Positions 1-9,769 are shown, counted from the stretch's first letter. The stretch is DNA of 64,000 nucleotides from Candidatus Zixiibacteriota bacterium (GCA_022571845.1 JACZXB010000003.1:186001-250000), one strand, 5' to 3'. A program made the numbers and translations. The notes: generated from the letters alone by a model not told the origin.

Positions 1-1
1 T

Positions 2-364
2 TTTACAGCAACCGTCAACGGCTATATGATGCGCGTACGTCCGGCCACAAATATCTATATGGGGGCGTTTTTTGCAGAATCATTGCTACTGGCAGAAACA
101 GGCAACGCGGCCGGTTCGATTCAAATAGCCGGCACTGCCCGTCCCGAACAGCTGCCGTTTTTTATTGCAGCCTGTGACTACACCTTGATGGGTGAAGAGC
201 TTTACGCCGCTTCGGCCTATCTTTCGCATGAACCGATAATGATGGGTGGACTCAAAGGGCAGGACTTTATGAAAATCCTGATAATCATATTAATTATTAT
301 CGGAATTGTCCTGGTTCTTTTTGACTCAGCAGAGATTTATTTAAGCTGGTTTGAGGAAAATTGA
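2..364 (+). CDS. Unknown membrane-anchored protein, 5' end missing (partial)
   Basis: The frame is open from the window edge, so the true start lies upstream and only about the last 120 residues are seen. The visible part is a soluble, Ala/Gly-rich segment with a conserved-looking stretch (ESLLLAETGNAAGSIQIAGT) followed by one hydrophobic helix (about 17 residues rich in Ile/Leu/Val) and a short acidic C-terminus, so it is probably an inner-membrane protein with a C-terminal anchor. The stop overlaps the start of the next gene (ATTGATGAG), and four genes follow one another without gaps, so this is an operon. I do not recognise the family with certainty; a DUF6754-like protein is possible. Confidence 0.7.
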   Translation, partial: FTATVNGYMMRVRPATNIYMGAFFAESLLLAETGNAAGSIQIAGTARPEQLPFFIAACDYTLMGEELYAASAYLSHEPIMMGGLKGQDFMKILIIILIIIGIVLVLFDSAEIYLSWFEEN

Positions 365-1026
365 TGAGAACGACGCTTCCTTTGGCAGTTGCGTTTATTA
401 CCGGTTTGGTTTTTGTCATAACTTTTTTTCTAAATGAAGAATCACCTCTAGTCGGCGGCGTTTCAAAACAGCTTTTGGATTGGCTAATAATTATTGGCGG
501 CTTCACTCTACTTTTAGGTGTTGTTTCAATACTTCGGGTAAGCTGGCAGTCTGTAGAGCGTCGCAAAGAAGACTGGATTTACAAACTAATTACCATACTG
601 TCAGTTTTGGTGATGGCTATTCCAGGGCTGCTGCCGGAGTCATGGTCGTCATTATTTGGCAGGCAGGAAGGTACAATTTACGACTGGCTGTTTTTAAATT
701 TGCAGGCGCCTATGATGGCTACCATGTTTGCCACCCTGGCCTTTTATATCGCTTCGGCCGCTTATAGAGCCTTTCGGGCGCGTACTGCCGAAGCTACCAT
801 CCTGTTAGTAACTGCAACTCTGGTTATGCTCTGGCGGGTACCGATGGGCGAAGCTTTCTTGAATTTATTTTCGGAAGAAATACCCGGGCTGATAAACACT
901 TATATCATGGGCGGTGTAAACTTAGCTGTTCAACGAGGCATTATTATTGGTGCGGCGCTGGGTGCAGCAGCCATGTCTCTTCGCATTATTCTCGGCATTG
1001 AACGAACCTATATGGGTAAAAGCTAA
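361..1026 (+). CDS. Multi-pass membrane protein of unknown function
   Basis: The protein has 221 residues and about six hydrophobic segments (residues 5-25, 38-58, 75-92, 112-135, 145-160, 180-205), with no motif I can assign. The start codon overlaps the stop of the upstream gene, and the next gene begins 2 bp after the stop, so it is translated with its neighbours. The co-transcribed partners are also membrane proteins, which suggests the four products form one membrane complex. Substrate and role are unknown. Confidence 0.75.
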   Translation: MMRTTLPLAVAFITGLVFVITFFLNEESPLVGGVSKQLLDWLIIIGGFTLLLGVVSILRVSWQSVERRKEDWIYKLITILSVLVMAIPGLLPESWSSLFGRQEGTIYDWLFLNLQAPMMATMFATLAFYIASAAYRAFRARTAEATILLVTATLVMLWRVPMGEAFLNLFSEEIPGLINTYIMGGVNLAVQRGIIIGAALGAAAMSLRIILGIERTYMGKS

Positions 1027-1028
1027 TC

Positions 1029-1865
1029 ATGACTATCTGGGAACGTTTTGATAATATGGACAGACGCTGGGTCTACCTGATGGTCGGGCTGGCTGTCATA
1101 ATCCCTTTTTTAGTTCCCATGAAATTTGATATCAGCATTACACCTGAAGTGCAGTCGTTTTATGATGCAGTCGATAATCTGCCTGATTCATGCACCGTCA
1201 TGCTGGTCTTTGACTACTACCCCTCGACAGCGGCCGAGTGCGAACCGATGGCCATAGCAGCAGCGCATCATCTGTTTCGAAAAGACTGCAAAATAATCAC
1301 GTTAAGTAATATCCCCTATGGCGGACCATCGATGGCTGAGACTGTCACTAGAGCGATTGCCAAAGAATATGACAAAGAGTATGGTGAAGATTTTGTTAAT
1401 CTTGGATTTAAGTATGGTCCTATCGCTGTTCTGAAAGGAATGGGCATATCCATAGAATCAATTTTCCCGACAGACAACAGCGGCACACCGCTAGCTGAGT
1501 TACCGATGATGGATTCGGTCACCAACTACGAGCAAGTGAGTTTCATTTACGAAATTGCAGACAACGCCACTGCCGATCTCTGGATTTCGATTGTCAACGC
1601 TGGCTACGGGGTACCGATGGGAGTGGGCTGCACGGCCGTAATGGCACCCAAGTTTTATGCTTTCTTAGGAGCGAATCAGATAGTGGGACTCTTAGGCGGT
1701 ATGAAAGGCGCTGCCGAGTATGAAATCTTGGTGGGTAAGCTTGGCACCGCTTATCGGGGTATGGATATTCAGTCAATGGTGCACTTTGTAATAATTGCCT
1801 TAGTGATTATTGGGAATATCGGCTTTTTCGTAACCAAAAGACGAAATAGAAAGAAAAGCGCGTGA
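1029..1865 (+). CDS. Bitopic membrane protein with a large soluble domain, unknown function
   Basis: The protein has 278 residues. A TM helix lies near the N-terminus (about 14-30) and another near the C-terminus (about 250-270, followed by a basic tail), and between them sits a folded alpha/beta domain of about 210 residues. It contains the stretches VFDYYPS and ADNATADLWIS. The domain order suggests an extracytoplasmic domain held at both ends. It sits in the same tight operon as the membrane genes on either side; its stop TGA overlaps the GTG start of the next gene. Family not recognised. Confidence 0.75.
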   Translation: MTIWERFDNMDRRWVYLMVGLAVIIPFLVPMKFDISITPEVQSFYDAVDNLPDSCTVMLVFDYYPSTAAECEPMAIAAAHHLFRKDCKIITLSNIPYGGPSMAETVTRAIAKEYDKEYGEDFVNLGFKYGPIAVLKGMGISIESIFPTDNSGTPLAELPMMDSVTNYEQVSFIYEIADNATADLWISIVNAGYGVPMGVGCTAVMAPKFYAFLGANQIVGLLGGMKGAAEYEILVGKLGTAYRGMDIQSMVHFVIIALVIIGNIGFFVTKRRNRKKSA

Positions 1866-2497
1866 GCGGTATTGAAATTCTACAAATCTGGATAATCGCC
1901 TTTTTTACGCTGGCGCTTTTTTCTTTTCTGTATAAAGACAACCCCTTTTACAGACTTGCAGAAAATATTTTTGCCGGACTTACTACCGGCTATCAGGTTA
2001 GTCTCATCTGGGATACTGTCATAATTCAAAAACTCTGGGATCCGATGATGGGCGGTCAGTGGTGGATGTTTTTGCCCGGACTGCTGGGACTAATGATGTT
2101 CTCGCGCTTTTCTCCCAAGCTGTCCTGGATGTCCCGAGTGCCCCTGGCGGTAGTAATGGGAATAACCGCGGGAATATTCCTGACGACTCAGTTACATGGT
2201 TTTGTGCTGCCGCAGATGCAGGCTACTATGAGCACTTTTGTGAATGCCGAAGGCTTCGCCGAATTTTTCTTAGCAGCTCTCATAGCGGTGGGAGTTATTT
2301 CTACTATGATATATTTTTATTTTTCCCATGAGCATGTCGGGGTTTTGGGCGTGACGGCCAAACTTGGTATCTGGTTTATTATGATTTCATTTGGCGCCCA
2401 TTTTGGCTACACGGTCATGGGCCGGGTTTCGCTTTTGATCGGCCGGACACAGTTTCTGATTGAAGACTGGATCGGAACTTTCTCCTACATATTCTAA
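1862..2497 (+). CDS. Multi-pass membrane protein, last gene of the four-gene cluster
   Basis: The protein has 211 residues with about six predicted TM helices. The likely start is GTG at 1862, overlapping the previous stop (GTGA), which is typical of translational coupling. No conserved catalytic motif is visible. About 90 bp of AT-rich sequence separates it from the nucleotidyltransferase gene, so the operon probably ends here. Family not recognised. Confidence 0.72.
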   Translation: MSGIEILQIWIIAFFTLALFSFLYKDNPFYRLAENIFAGLTTGYQVSLIWDTVIIQKLWDPMMGGQWWMFLPGLLGLMMFSRFSPKLSWMSRVPLAVVMGITAGIFLTTQLHGFVLPQMQATMSTFVNAEGFAEFFLAALIAVGVISTMIYFYFSHEHVGVLGVTAKLGIWFIMISFGAHFGYTVMGRVSLLIGRTQFLIEDWIGTFSYIF

Positions 2498-2586
2498 ACT
2501 ATTTTCATCATTTTTATAGTCTATAATTGCACTTGTCAAAGTGTCATTCTTTAGCTAAAATAACAGCCTAAACTGAAAGGAAGCGG

Positions 2587-3561
2587 TTGAAAATTGTCAT
2601 TCCCGTCGCAGGTGAAGGTAGGCGCCTGCGGCCTCATACAAATACAGCTCCCAAGCCACTATTTGAGGTCGCCGGCAAACCGATTCTGGCTCATATCCTG
2701 GATCCGCTGCTGTCGCTTAATATTGATGAAGTTATTTTTGTCATAGGCTATTTAGGTAACCAGATCAAAGAATTTGTCAGCCAGAACTATTCGTTTAAGT
2801 CATCATTTGTGAACCAGGACAGACTTCTGGGGTTAGGCTATGCTGTCAGCCTGGCCTTAGACAATATAGAAGAGAGTGATCTGCTGATTATTCTCGGTGA
2901 CACCATAGCCGAATGCGACCTTGGCGCATTCACTACTAAAGCTGATTATGTTCTCGGAGTCAAACAGGTCGCTGACCCCAGAAGATTCGGTATCGCGGAT
3001 ATCAAAGATGGAATAGTCACGAAATTGGTAGAAAAACCAAAAGATCCACTCGGGAATTTTGCCTTAATCGGCATTTATTATTTCAAAGAAATAGCAAGGC
3101 TCAAGAGTAAACTGGCAAAACTAATAAAATCTGACAAGAAAACCAGCGGGGAAATTCAACTTACTGATGCCTTACAGGGGATGATTGAAAGCGGCACAAA
3201 ATTTAGATCCAGCGAAGTTAGTAGCTGGCACGATTGCGGTAAAAAAGAGACAATCCTAAAATCGAATGAACATTTTCTAAGATCGGCAGACTTTTCAGGC
3301 AGTTATAACGGCTCGAAAATCGTGCCGCCGGTGCATATTTCCGAATCTGCCGAAATTTCAAAATCTACAATAGGTCCCAATGTTTCGATTGCAGGGTCTG
3401 TTTCGATATCGGATTCTGTGATAGAAAATTCCATTATCGGAGAGAGCTCAACTGTTAAAAACGCTGATCTAAAAGATTCTTTGATAGGTAGGCGCGTATT
3501 AATAAGAAATTATAAAGGAACCCTCAATCTTGGCGATAACTCTATTATTGAGGGGAGCTAA
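2587..3561 (+). CDS. Sugar-1-phosphate nucleotidyltransferase (glucose-1-phosphate thymidylyl/uridylyltransferase type)
   Basis: The N-terminal Rossmann-like nucleotidyltransferase domain (about 1-235) carries the signature GEGRRLRPHTNTAPKP near residues 9-24, the NTP-binding loop of the RmlA/GalU superfamily, and the metal-binding LGDTI motif around residue 105. The last ~80 residues are hexapeptide-like repeats (SAEISKSTIGPNVSIAGSVS) forming a left-handed beta-helix, as in long-form StrD/RmlA and GlmU-like enzymes. It should make an NDP-sugar for cell-envelope polysaccharide; the exact sugar cannot be read from sequence. Start is TTG preceded by GAAAGGAAG at good distance. It is followed 44 bp later by metK. 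Confidence 0.88.
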   Translation: MKIVIPVAGEGRRLRPHTNTAPKPLFEVAGKPILAHILDPLLSLNIDEVIFVIGYLGNQIKEFVSQNYSFKSSFVNQDRLLGLGYAVSLALDNIEESDLLIILGDTIAECDLGAFTTKADYVLGVKQVADPRRFGIADIKDGIVTKLVEKPKDPLGNFALIGIYYFKEIARLKSKLAKLIKSDKKTSGEIQLTDALQGMIESGTKFRSSEVSSWHDCGKKETILKSNEHFLRSADFSGSYNGSKIVPPVHISESAEISKSTIGPNVSIAGSVSISDSVIENSIIGESSTVKNADLKDSLIGRRVLIRNYKGTLNLGDNSIIEGS

Positions 3562-3605
3562 TACAGTCTATGCGTTACATCAAAATATATCCGGAGAAAA
3601 TCTAA

Positions 3606-4769
3606 GTGTCTGGTAAAGACTATCTATTTACATCAGAGTCTGTTACCGAAGGCCACCCCGACAAAATTTGCGACCGTATATCAGATGAAGTCTTAGATGC
3701 TGTTCTTCGTCAGGACAAGACCAGCCGTGTTGCCTGTGAAACTTTCATAACCGTAGGCATGGTCATCGTCGGCGGTGAAATAACTACCAAAGCCAAAATC
3801 GATGTTCAGGATATTGTCCGCCGGGCTGTCAAAGATATCGGCTATACCGACCACCGTTTTGGGTTCGACTACGACACCTGTTCAGTGCTTAACGCTATTG
3901 GCACGCAGTCGCCGGATATTTCCCAGGGAGTAGATAGCGGCGGCGCCGGCGACCAGGGACTTATGGTTGGTTACGCCTGCCGGGAGACCAAAGAACTGAT
4001 GCCGATGCCAATCATGCTGGCTCAAAATCTGGCCAGAAAACTTGCCGATGTCCGCAAAAGAAATATACTGCTGTATCTTGGTCCCGACGGTAAATCGCAG
4101 GTGACCTTGGAATACAAAAACGGTCAGCCCCACCGGGCAGATACGATTGTTATTTCAACTCAGCACACCGAAGAGATTCTTGATAAAACTGGTAAAAAAA
4201 TCAGTAAAAAGTCCAGAGCAGAAATAATTGAAAATGTAATTTTGCCAGTTGTCCCTAAAAAGATGATAGACAAGAATACAAAGTTTTTGGTAAATCCGAC
4301 CGGCAAATTTGTTGTCGGCGGCCCGCAGTCTGATACCGGCATGACCGGCAGGAAAATTATTGTCGATACCTATGGCGGCACAACGCCCCATGGCGGCGGC
4401 GCTTTCTCCGGTAAAGACCCGACCAAAGTTGACCGCTCGGCTACATATATGGCGCGTTATGTTGCCAAAAACGTGGTGGCAGCCGGGCTGGCTGATATCT
4501 GCACGTTGCAGCTGGCCTATGCCATTGGAGTGGCTGAGCCGGTTTCGGTAATGGTCGATACCAGCGGCACCGGAAAAATTCCTGACACACAAATCGCCAA
4601 ACTTATCCGGAAACATTTTAATCTGACCCCGCGGGGTATCATAAAACATCTTGATTTGAGAAGACCTATTTATGCTATTACTGCTGCCTATGGTCATTTT
4701 GGAAGAACCGAAAAAACTTTCACCTGGGAAAAAACTGACAAAGCTAACGAATTAAAGAAGGACGCTTAA
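3606..4769 (+). CDS. metK: S-adenosylmethionine synthetase
   Basis: This enzyme makes SAM from ATP and methionine in the cytosol. The 387-residue length fits the family. Diagnostic motifs are [12 protein letters not shown] near the N-terminus (ATP and metal binding), signature 1 [12 protein letters not shown] at about 116-127 and signature 2 GGGAFSGKD at about 260-268. The start is GTG at 3606 with a GGAG sequence upstream. ahcY follows after 3 bp, so synthesis of SAM and removal of its by-product S-adenosylhomocysteine are probably co-expressed. The short intergenic stretch upstream has no room for a SAM riboswitch. Confidence 0.98.
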   Translation: MSGKDYLFTSESVTEGHPDKICDRISDEVLDAVLRQDKTSRVACETFITVGMVIVGGEITTKAKIDVQDIVRRAVKDIGYTDHRFGFDYDTCSVLNAIGTQSPDISQGVDSGGAGDQGLMVGYACRETKELMPMPIMLAQNLARKLADVRKRNILLYLGPDGKSQVTLEYKNGQPHRADTIVISTQHTEEILDKTGKKISKKSRAEIIENVILPVVPKKMIDKNTKFLVNPTGKFVVGGPQSDTGMTGRKIIVDTYGGTTPHGGGAFSGKDPTKVDRSATYMARYVAKNVVAAGLADICTLQLAYAIGVAEPVSVMVDTSGTGKIPDTQIAKLIRKHFNLTPRGIIKHLDLRRPIYAITAAYGHFGRTEKTFTWEKTDKANELKKDA

Positions 4770-4772
4770 AAA

Positions 4773-6032
4773 ATGCCTCTGAAATTTGACATCAAAGATA
4801 AGAAACTTACCAAAGCAGGCCTAACCAAAATCGAATGGGCCGAGCGCAGTATGCCCGTACTGCGATTGATTCGAGAAAGATTCAAAAATGAAAAACCTCT
4901 CAAAGGTATCAATATCGCAGCCTGTCTGCACGTTACTACTGAAACGGCTAATCTGATGCGTACGCTCAAGGCGGGCGGCGCCAATACTGCTTTATGCGCC
5001 TCCAATCCTCTTTCAACACAGGATGAAACCGCCGCGGCTCTGGTACAGGAATACGGTATCAGCGTCTTTGCTATTCGAGGCGAAAACACAAAAACTTACT
5101 ACAAGCACATTCATCAGGCGCTCGATTTTGAGCCGCACATAACGATGGATGACGGCGCTGATCTGGTCAGCAGTATACATAGTGATCGCAAAGAGCTGAT
5201 AAAAGGAATAATGGCCGGCACCGAAGAAACCACGACCGGAGTTATCAGACTCAAAGCAATGGAAAAAGATAAGGCTCTCTTGTTTCCGGTAGTAGCCGTA
5301 AACGAATCAAAGACAAAACACTTCTTTGATAACCGCTATGGCACCGGACAGTCCACTCTTGATGGCATCCTGCGGGCGACTAATCTGCTGATAGCCGGCT
5401 CTACTTTTGTTATTATCGGTTATGGCTGGTGTGGTCGCGGTCTGGCCACTCGTGCCAAAGGGATGGGCGCCAATGTTGTTATTTGCGAAGTTGATTCTGT
5501 AAAAGGTATCGAAGCTGTCATGGACGGCTTTCGGGTAATGCCGTTAAACAAAGCGGCCACTATCGGCGACGTATTTGTAACAGTCACCGGCAACCTGCAC
5601 GCTATCGGCATAGGACATCTCAAGCGCATGAAAGACGGCGCCATCGTGGCCAACTCCGGACACTTCAATGTAGAAATTGATTTAGACGGCCTGAATAAAG
5701 CTACTTCCAAGAGACGCGAAGTTCGCCCGGAGGTGGTCGAGTACACACTGAATAAAAAGAGAATAATGATACTCAGCGAAGGCCGTCTAATTAATCTGGC
5801 AGCCGCCGAAGGACACCCGGCAATGGTAATGGATATGTCGTTTGCCAATCAGGCGCTGGCAGCAGAGTATGTGGTCAAAAACCACAAGAAGTTTGAGAAC
5901 AAAGTCTATGTCGTTCCCGAAAAGATAGATGCCAAAATAGCGGCCTTAAAACTCAAATCTATGGGCATTTCGATAGATAAGCTGACCCCGGAACAGGTAA
6001 AGTATCTGGCCTCCTGGGAGATGGGGACGTAA
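4773..6032 (+). CDS. ahcY: Adenosylhomocysteinase (S-adenosyl-L-homocysteine hydrolase)
   Basis: It reversibly hydrolyses S-adenosylhomocysteine to adenosine and homocysteine, completing the methyl cycle with metK just upstream. Visible family features are [10 protein letters not shown] (substrate binding, residues 52-61), the ASNPLSTQD loop, the NNRYGTGQS-type segment (here DNRYGTGQS) and the NAD-binding GYGWCGRG glycine motif at about 216-223. The 419-residue protein ends SWEMGT and lacks the Lys-Tyr C-terminal extension of the long bacterial/eukaryotic form, so it is the short type known from archaea and thermophilic bacteria. ATG start 3 bp after metK. Confidence 0.97.
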   Translation: MPLKFDIKDKKLTKAGLTKIEWAERSMPVLRLIRERFKNEKPLKGINIAACLHVTTETANLMRTLKAGGANTALCASNPLSTQDETAAALVQEYGISVFAIRGENTKTYYKHIHQALDFEPHITMDDGADLVSSIHSDRKELIKGIMAGTEETTTGVIRLKAMEKDKALLFPVVAVNESKTKHFFDNRYGTGQSTLDGILRATNLLIAGSTFVIIGYGWCGRGLATRAKGMGANVVICEVDSVKGIEAVMDGFRVMPLNKAATIGDVFVTVTGNLHAIGIGHLKRMKDGAIVANSGHFNVEIDLDGLNKATSKRREVRPEVVEYTLNKKRIMILSEGRLINLAAAEGHPAMVMDMSFANQALAAEYVVKNHKKFENKVYVVPEKIDAKIAALKLKSMGISIDKLTPEQVKYLASWEMGT

Positions 6033-6145
6033 CGTTATTGAACTTCTTGTAGGTCAGGACTCTTGCAGTCCTGACTAATTAGTGGGTCGCCCACCCGCTT
6101 GCGGTGGGTTCTTAACAGAAGAGAAGAAAAATTCAATATGTGGTC

Positions 6146-6235
6146 GGCAGATGTTCTCACTTGTCCTGAGCCTGTCGAAGGGTCTACCCCAATATTAATG
6201 CGAGATTGCTTCGTCACTTCGCTCCTCGCAATGAC
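6146..6235. repeat. Composite dispersed repeat, copy 1
   Basis: Two adjacent units, a CCTGAGCCTGTCGAAGG unit and a GCGAGATTGCTTCGTCACTT unit ending in CTCGCAATGAC, are spaced by about 18 bp. The same arrangement recurs at 7106-7193, so the two copies flank the lipoprotein gene as direct repeats. Such sequences are typical of intergenic dispersed repeats in several uncultured bacterial lineages; that wider distribution is from memory. Confidence 0.75.
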
Positions 6236-6280
6236 AGTACAGGCCGTTCTGTGGACAATCCAATAGACAAGCTGTTATGG

Positions 6281-6320
6281 TGTCATTGCGAGCCCCGATT
6301 TTTTGGGGCGCGGCAATCTC
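6281..6320. repeat. Inverted partial copy of the dispersed repeat with internal hairpin
   Basis: GTCATTGCGAG at the left and GCAATCTC at the right are the reverse complement of the ends of the unit at 6198-6235. Between them lies CCCCGATTTTTTGGGG, a perfect small hairpin. The copy is therefore in inverted orientation and could fold as RNA or act as a terminator-like stem after ahcY. Confidence 0.65.
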
Positions 6321-6446
6321 CAAGCCTATTCAGGCAGAATCGCAAAAAGCCATGGTGCCCTGCATTTCTACGTCAAACTTTCAACTTGCTTAGGCTACCT
6401 CTCAGCATTAGATTCTGTAGAAACTTATCCACAAAAAGGAGAGCCT

Positions 6447-7004
6447 ATGAAAACGAAGAGTCTGGCTATTTTATCATTAGTCAGCTTGTTCTTAGTCGGT
6501 TGTATTCCGTCACTTCATCCGCTTTATACTGACAATGAGCTGGTGTTTGAACCGTCACTGCTGGGAATTTGGACTGAAGAAGGGGGCGGGATCAGCTATG
6601 AATTTATCAAGAATGACAGTTCGTCCTATACAATGATTTACACCGAAGACTCCATTCCGTCAGATTTCACCGCACATCTGCTAAAACTCGGTGATAATCT
6701 ATTCTTGAACCTTCAGCCCGATGAACCGGAATGCGGCAACGAGTTTCACAAAGGATATTTGATAGCTGCACATTCCTTTTACAAGGTGTCGCTGAAAAAA
6801 GATGTTTTGCGACTTGACGGACTGGATATTGACTGGCTTAGAGGCTTGTACCGAAACGGAAAAACCGAGCTAAGCCGCGACATCTTACAAGGTGATGAGT
6901 TTGTACTGACTGCATCGACAAAGGAATTGCAGGAATTTGTACTCGAGTATGCCGAAAATGAGGATGCTTTCCCAAAAGGGGACAATGCCCTTCGACAAGA
7001 ATAA
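6447..7004 (+). CDS. Small lipoprotein of unknown function
   Basis: The chosen ATG has a strong AAAAGGAG site 7 bp upstream and gives a 185-residue protein with a clean lipoprotein signal peptide: basic MKTK, hydrophobic core, and a lipobox LVGC ending at Cys18, so it is lipidated and membrane attached. The mature part is acidic and beta-rich (WTEEGG, NLQPDEP, FHKGYLIAAHSFYKV) without a motif I recognise. It is bounded on both sides by copies of the same dispersed repeat, which may have moved or duplicated this gene. Confidence 0.8.
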   Translation: MKTKSLAILSLVSLFLVGCIPSLHPLYTDNELVFEPSLLGIWTEEGGGISYEFIKNDSSSYTMIYTEDSIPSDFTAHLLKLGDNLFLNLQPDEPECGNEFHKGYLIAAHSFYKVSLKKDVLRLDGLDIDWLRGLYRNGKTELSRDILQGDEFVLTASTKELQEFVLEYAENEDAFPKGDNALRQE

Positions 7005-7105
7005 CTTTAGGGCCAAAGTTTTGGAAGGAGTTCCGTTATCCTGAGCCTTACAGCAAAGTCCCGAAGCGTACGAAGTCCCGTGGGAGCCGAAGGGTGACTT
7101 TTAAC

Positions 7106-7193
7106 GGCAGATGCTCTTACTTGCCCTGAGCCTGTCGAAGGATCTTCCCTTTTTGATGCGAGATTGCTTCGTCACTTCGCTCCTCGCAATGAC
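7106..7193. repeat. Composite dispersed repeat, copy 2
   Basis: This is the same two-unit arrangement as 6146-6235 and in the same orientation, with a few substitutions in the first unit and an apparently identical second unit (7156-7193 against 6198-6235). It lies between the lipoprotein gene and the 3' end of the convergent lptG. Confidence 0.75.
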
Positions 7194-7249
7194 GGAATAA
7201 AGGTCGAGGCTGCGCCATTGGGAGACCTGTATATGGTCGGAGTGCGGCA

Positions 7250-8332
7250 TTATTTTCTGGCGCCTATCATAGTAGAAATACCAATTATAAAAAAGAGAAT
7301 ATTTATTCCCCAGACTGCAAGATCCTCTGGTATTTTTTCATTATACCCGGCTGACTGCAGCACTCTGAAGAGAACAAAATATGTCAATGAAATAAGCGCG
7401 CCGATTGCAAAGGAGAAGGCCACGCCGCCGCGCTTGGGGTTGGCTGCAAAAGGGATGCTCAATAGTACTACCATGACAGATGTCAGCGGATAGGCTATTT
7501 TGATTTTGAGATCTATTGACTCTCGGAGGTAGGGACCGCCGGTTCGTTTCATAATGTCGATATATTCTTTAAGCTCGGCGTAGCTCATATCTTCCGGTTT
7601 GCCGAGCCGTCTGGCAAAATTTTCGGGCTTATCTTGTATTTCCGGCAGGCGCATTTTGTCAAATTCATAATATGTTTCATTGGCAGTATCTTCGAATAAC
7701 CGCACATAGCCGTCAACAGCCACCCAGTAGTGATCTTCAAAAATGATTCTCTTGGCACTAATCAGACTGGCCAGTTTGTTGTTTCTTTTTTGATATACGT
7801 TCAGGTTTTCGCCTTGGCGTCGTTTTACGTTAAATGTGCCAATAGTATAAAAATGCCCCGGTGATATCTGACGGTAGATATTTTTAATATGTGTCTGAGC
7901 TCGGCTGGCTCTTTTTTTAATTGTATACTCTTTTAACTCAACCCGCCGTTTATTGGCATTAGCATAGAGCACTTCGTTGTAGTAAATATGCCCGATCGCC
8001 AGCAGCAGCGCCGCGATAACCAGCGGCAGTGCCAGACGGTAGAGCGACAGCCCCAAAGATTTCATCGCCAGAAATTCGTTTCTACGAGCCAGTAGAGATA
8101 CGGAAAAAAGAGTAGCCAGCAGGATGAACATCGGCAAAAACTGTTTCAAAACCCAGCCTGCAAAATAGAAATAGTATTCCAAAATTATCATAAATGGAAC
8201 GTCGTTATCTACGAAATACCGGAGCTGGTCGATTATATTTATAATGATAATAGTAAAGCCAACTGCCACTGTTGTTACCAGTAGTGCCGCAAAGAATTTC
8301 TTGAGCAGGTAAATATCGATAATTTTTATCAA
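7250..8332 (-). CDS. lptG: LPS export permease LptG-like (YjgP/YjgQ family)
   Basis: The 360-residue protein has the family layout: three TM helices at the N-terminus (about 12-32, 50-72, 95-115), a periplasmic beta-jellyroll-like domain in the middle, and three TM helices at the C-terminus. With its partner it forms the inner-membrane channel that lifts lipopolysaccharide toward the Lpt bridge, powered by LptB (not in this window). Its ATG overlaps the stop of the upstream lptF by 4 bp. Its presence supports an LPS-bearing outer membrane. Assignment as G rather than F rests on gene order and is less sure. Confidence 0.85.
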   Translation of the reverse strand: MIKIIDIYLLKKFFAALLVTTVAVGFTIIIINIIDQLRYFVDNDVPFMIILEYYFYFAGWVLKQFLPMFILLATLFSVSLLARRNEFLAMKSLGLSLYRLALPLVIAALLLAIGHIYYNEVLYANANKRRVELKEYTIKKRASRAQTHIKNIYRQISPGHFYTIGTFNVKRRQGENLNVYQKRNNKLASLISAKRIIFEDHYWVAVDGYVRLFEDTANETYYEFDKMRLPEIQDKPENFARRLGKPEDMSYAELKEYIDIMKRTGGPYLRESIDLKIKIAYPLTSVMVVLLSIPFAANPKRGGVAFSFAIGALISLTYFVLFRVLQSAGYNEKIPEDLAVWGINILFFIIGISTMIGARK

Positions 8333-9666
8333 GGCTGTTCCTGTCTGGGTTTTCTAAAAAAAGACATGAAAGGTTTTTCAGTTGCAGCCATATAGAGCAG
8401 GTAAGCTCCGGCTGCAGCTATCAAAATATTGGCACTCCACATGGCGATAACAGGATGAATAATACCCCTGTCGGCCAGATCTTCGCCTCCTATCAAAAAT
8501 GCCCAGTAGATTATAAACATTAGTAGTGAAACCGCAATAGCCAGTCCCATGCCGCCTTTTCTGGAAAGCATAGCCATCGGCGCACCAAAGAGAATAAACG
8601 ACAGCGAAGCTATCGGAATGGCGTATTTTTTATGAATCTCAATAGAGAATTTGTTTACTTGTCTTTGCTGCGACAAAACTTGTTTCCGGTTTTTTTCTAC
8701 GTGACGTTTCAAAACATTGGCGTCACTCTTTATATATGAAAGCGCAGTGGCATATGAGACAGTGTCGACTCCTTTGTACTGAAAAGTGTCTGAAAAAAGA
8801 TAGCTGAATTTTCCGTTTAGGTATTTATTTATCTGTTCTCTGAAAGGTGTTATTGATTCTCCGGCCTGCCTGACTTTCTCCTGCATTTCATCAATGCCCA
8901 TCTCGCGGTCGGTACGGTACTTTGTATCGGTGCGAACAAGCTCCGAGCCAACATCGGCAATTGTTATTATCTGATTACTAAATTCAACTTTGCGGTAGTT
9001 TGTTGGCTCAAGTAAATCAAGCGAATGAATCTCACCATTATAAAGATCGAATTTCAAATTGCGGCCGCCATCGGTCATCTCAAGGTAGCCGGAGTCGGCC
9101 ACTATGATGCGTGGTTGATTGAGAGTTTTGGTTTCGGTGATACTGACACCTTGTACACGTGAAGTGGAATGGTCGATTTTGTCAATCATGACCAGATAGC
9201 CGGGGATATCTGAGATAAAAATTCCTGATTTAAAAGTCAGGGTCGGACGCATTGAGGAAATATCGCCTCTGAGATGTCTGGCTTCCTTGTTTAAATCCGG
9301 AAGGATTTGGTCATTGAACCAGATCATGCCGGCGGCCACCACCGCCCCAGCTCCAAGCACCGGCAGAATAATTCTGACCACATTGATACCGGTTGATTTT
9401 ATAGCGGTGATTTCAAAATCAGAGCTAAGCCGCCCAAAAGCCATCAGAGTCGCTACCAGAACAGACATCGGCACCGACAAGGCCAGCATCCAGGCCAGAT
9501 TCAGAGCGATTAGCTCCAGAACCACCCAGATAGAAATGTCTTTGTCTATGACCAGGTCAATTATTTTGGGGACAAAATCAATCAACAGCAGGAATGTGAT
9601 AGTCCCCAGAGCAAACAGAAAGGGAACAAGATGTTCCTTAAGTATATAGCGGGAAAGAATATTCAT
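8329..9666 (-). CDS. lptF: LPS export permease LptF-like (YjgP/YjgQ family)
   Basis: It has 445 residues with N-terminal TM helices (about 13-33, 55-75, 100-120), a periplasmic domain, and C-terminal TM helices (about 355-435). The segment starting MNILSRYILKEHLVPF is typical of the family. It is about 80 residues longer than usual LptF, the extra length lying in a charged Lys/Gln/Arg-rich insert around 250-345. It is the first gene of a two-gene operon with lptG, divergent from the exoribonuclease gene, with a ~100 bp intergenic region that must hold both promoters. Confidence 0.86.
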   Translation of the reverse strand: MNILSRYILKEHLVPFLFALGTITFLLLIDFVPKIIDLVIDKDISIWVVLELIALNLAWMLALSVPMSVLVATLMAFGRLSSDFEITAIKSTGINVVRIILPVLGAGAVVAAGMIWFNDQILPDLNKEARHLRGDISSMRPTLTFKSGIFISDIPGYLVMIDKIDHSTSRVQGVSITETKTLNQPRIIVADSGYLEMTDGGRNLKFDLYNGEIHSLDLLEPTNYRKVEFSNQIITIADVGSELVRTDTKYRTDREMGIDEMQEKVRQAGESITPFREQINKYLNGKFSYLFSDTFQYKGVDTVSYATALSYIKSDANVLKRHVEKNRKQVLSQQRQVNKFSIEIHKKYAIPIASLSFILFGAPMAMLSRKGGMGLAIAVSLLMFIIYWAFLIGGEDLADRGIIHPVIAMWSANILIAAAGAYLLYMAATEKPFMSFFRKPRQEQP

Positions 9667-9769
9667 AAGTGCGCTCCAATATATGACTTATACAACCCTC
9701 TGCCAGTTAAAATTAGTTCTGTAACAGGCCTCTTGGCAGGGCTGGCCATTCCTGCTATATTTGAGAGCT

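Larger units (their letters stand above)
6033..6446. other. Intergenic region with dispersed repeat elements
   Basis: No gene is supported here. The stretch holds two repeat families described separately (6146-6235 and 6281-6320). Longer open frames through it are low-complexity translations of the repeats, not genes. Confidence 0.7.

Noticed and set aside
3562-3605. Possible SAM riboswitch before metK
   Set aside because: The gap to the upstream gene is only 44 bp and shows no SAM riboswitch core.
4155-4697. A 180-codon open frame on the minus strand
   Set aside because: It is antisense to metK, has no ribosome site and its product has no sensible pattern; it is a shadow of metK codon bias.
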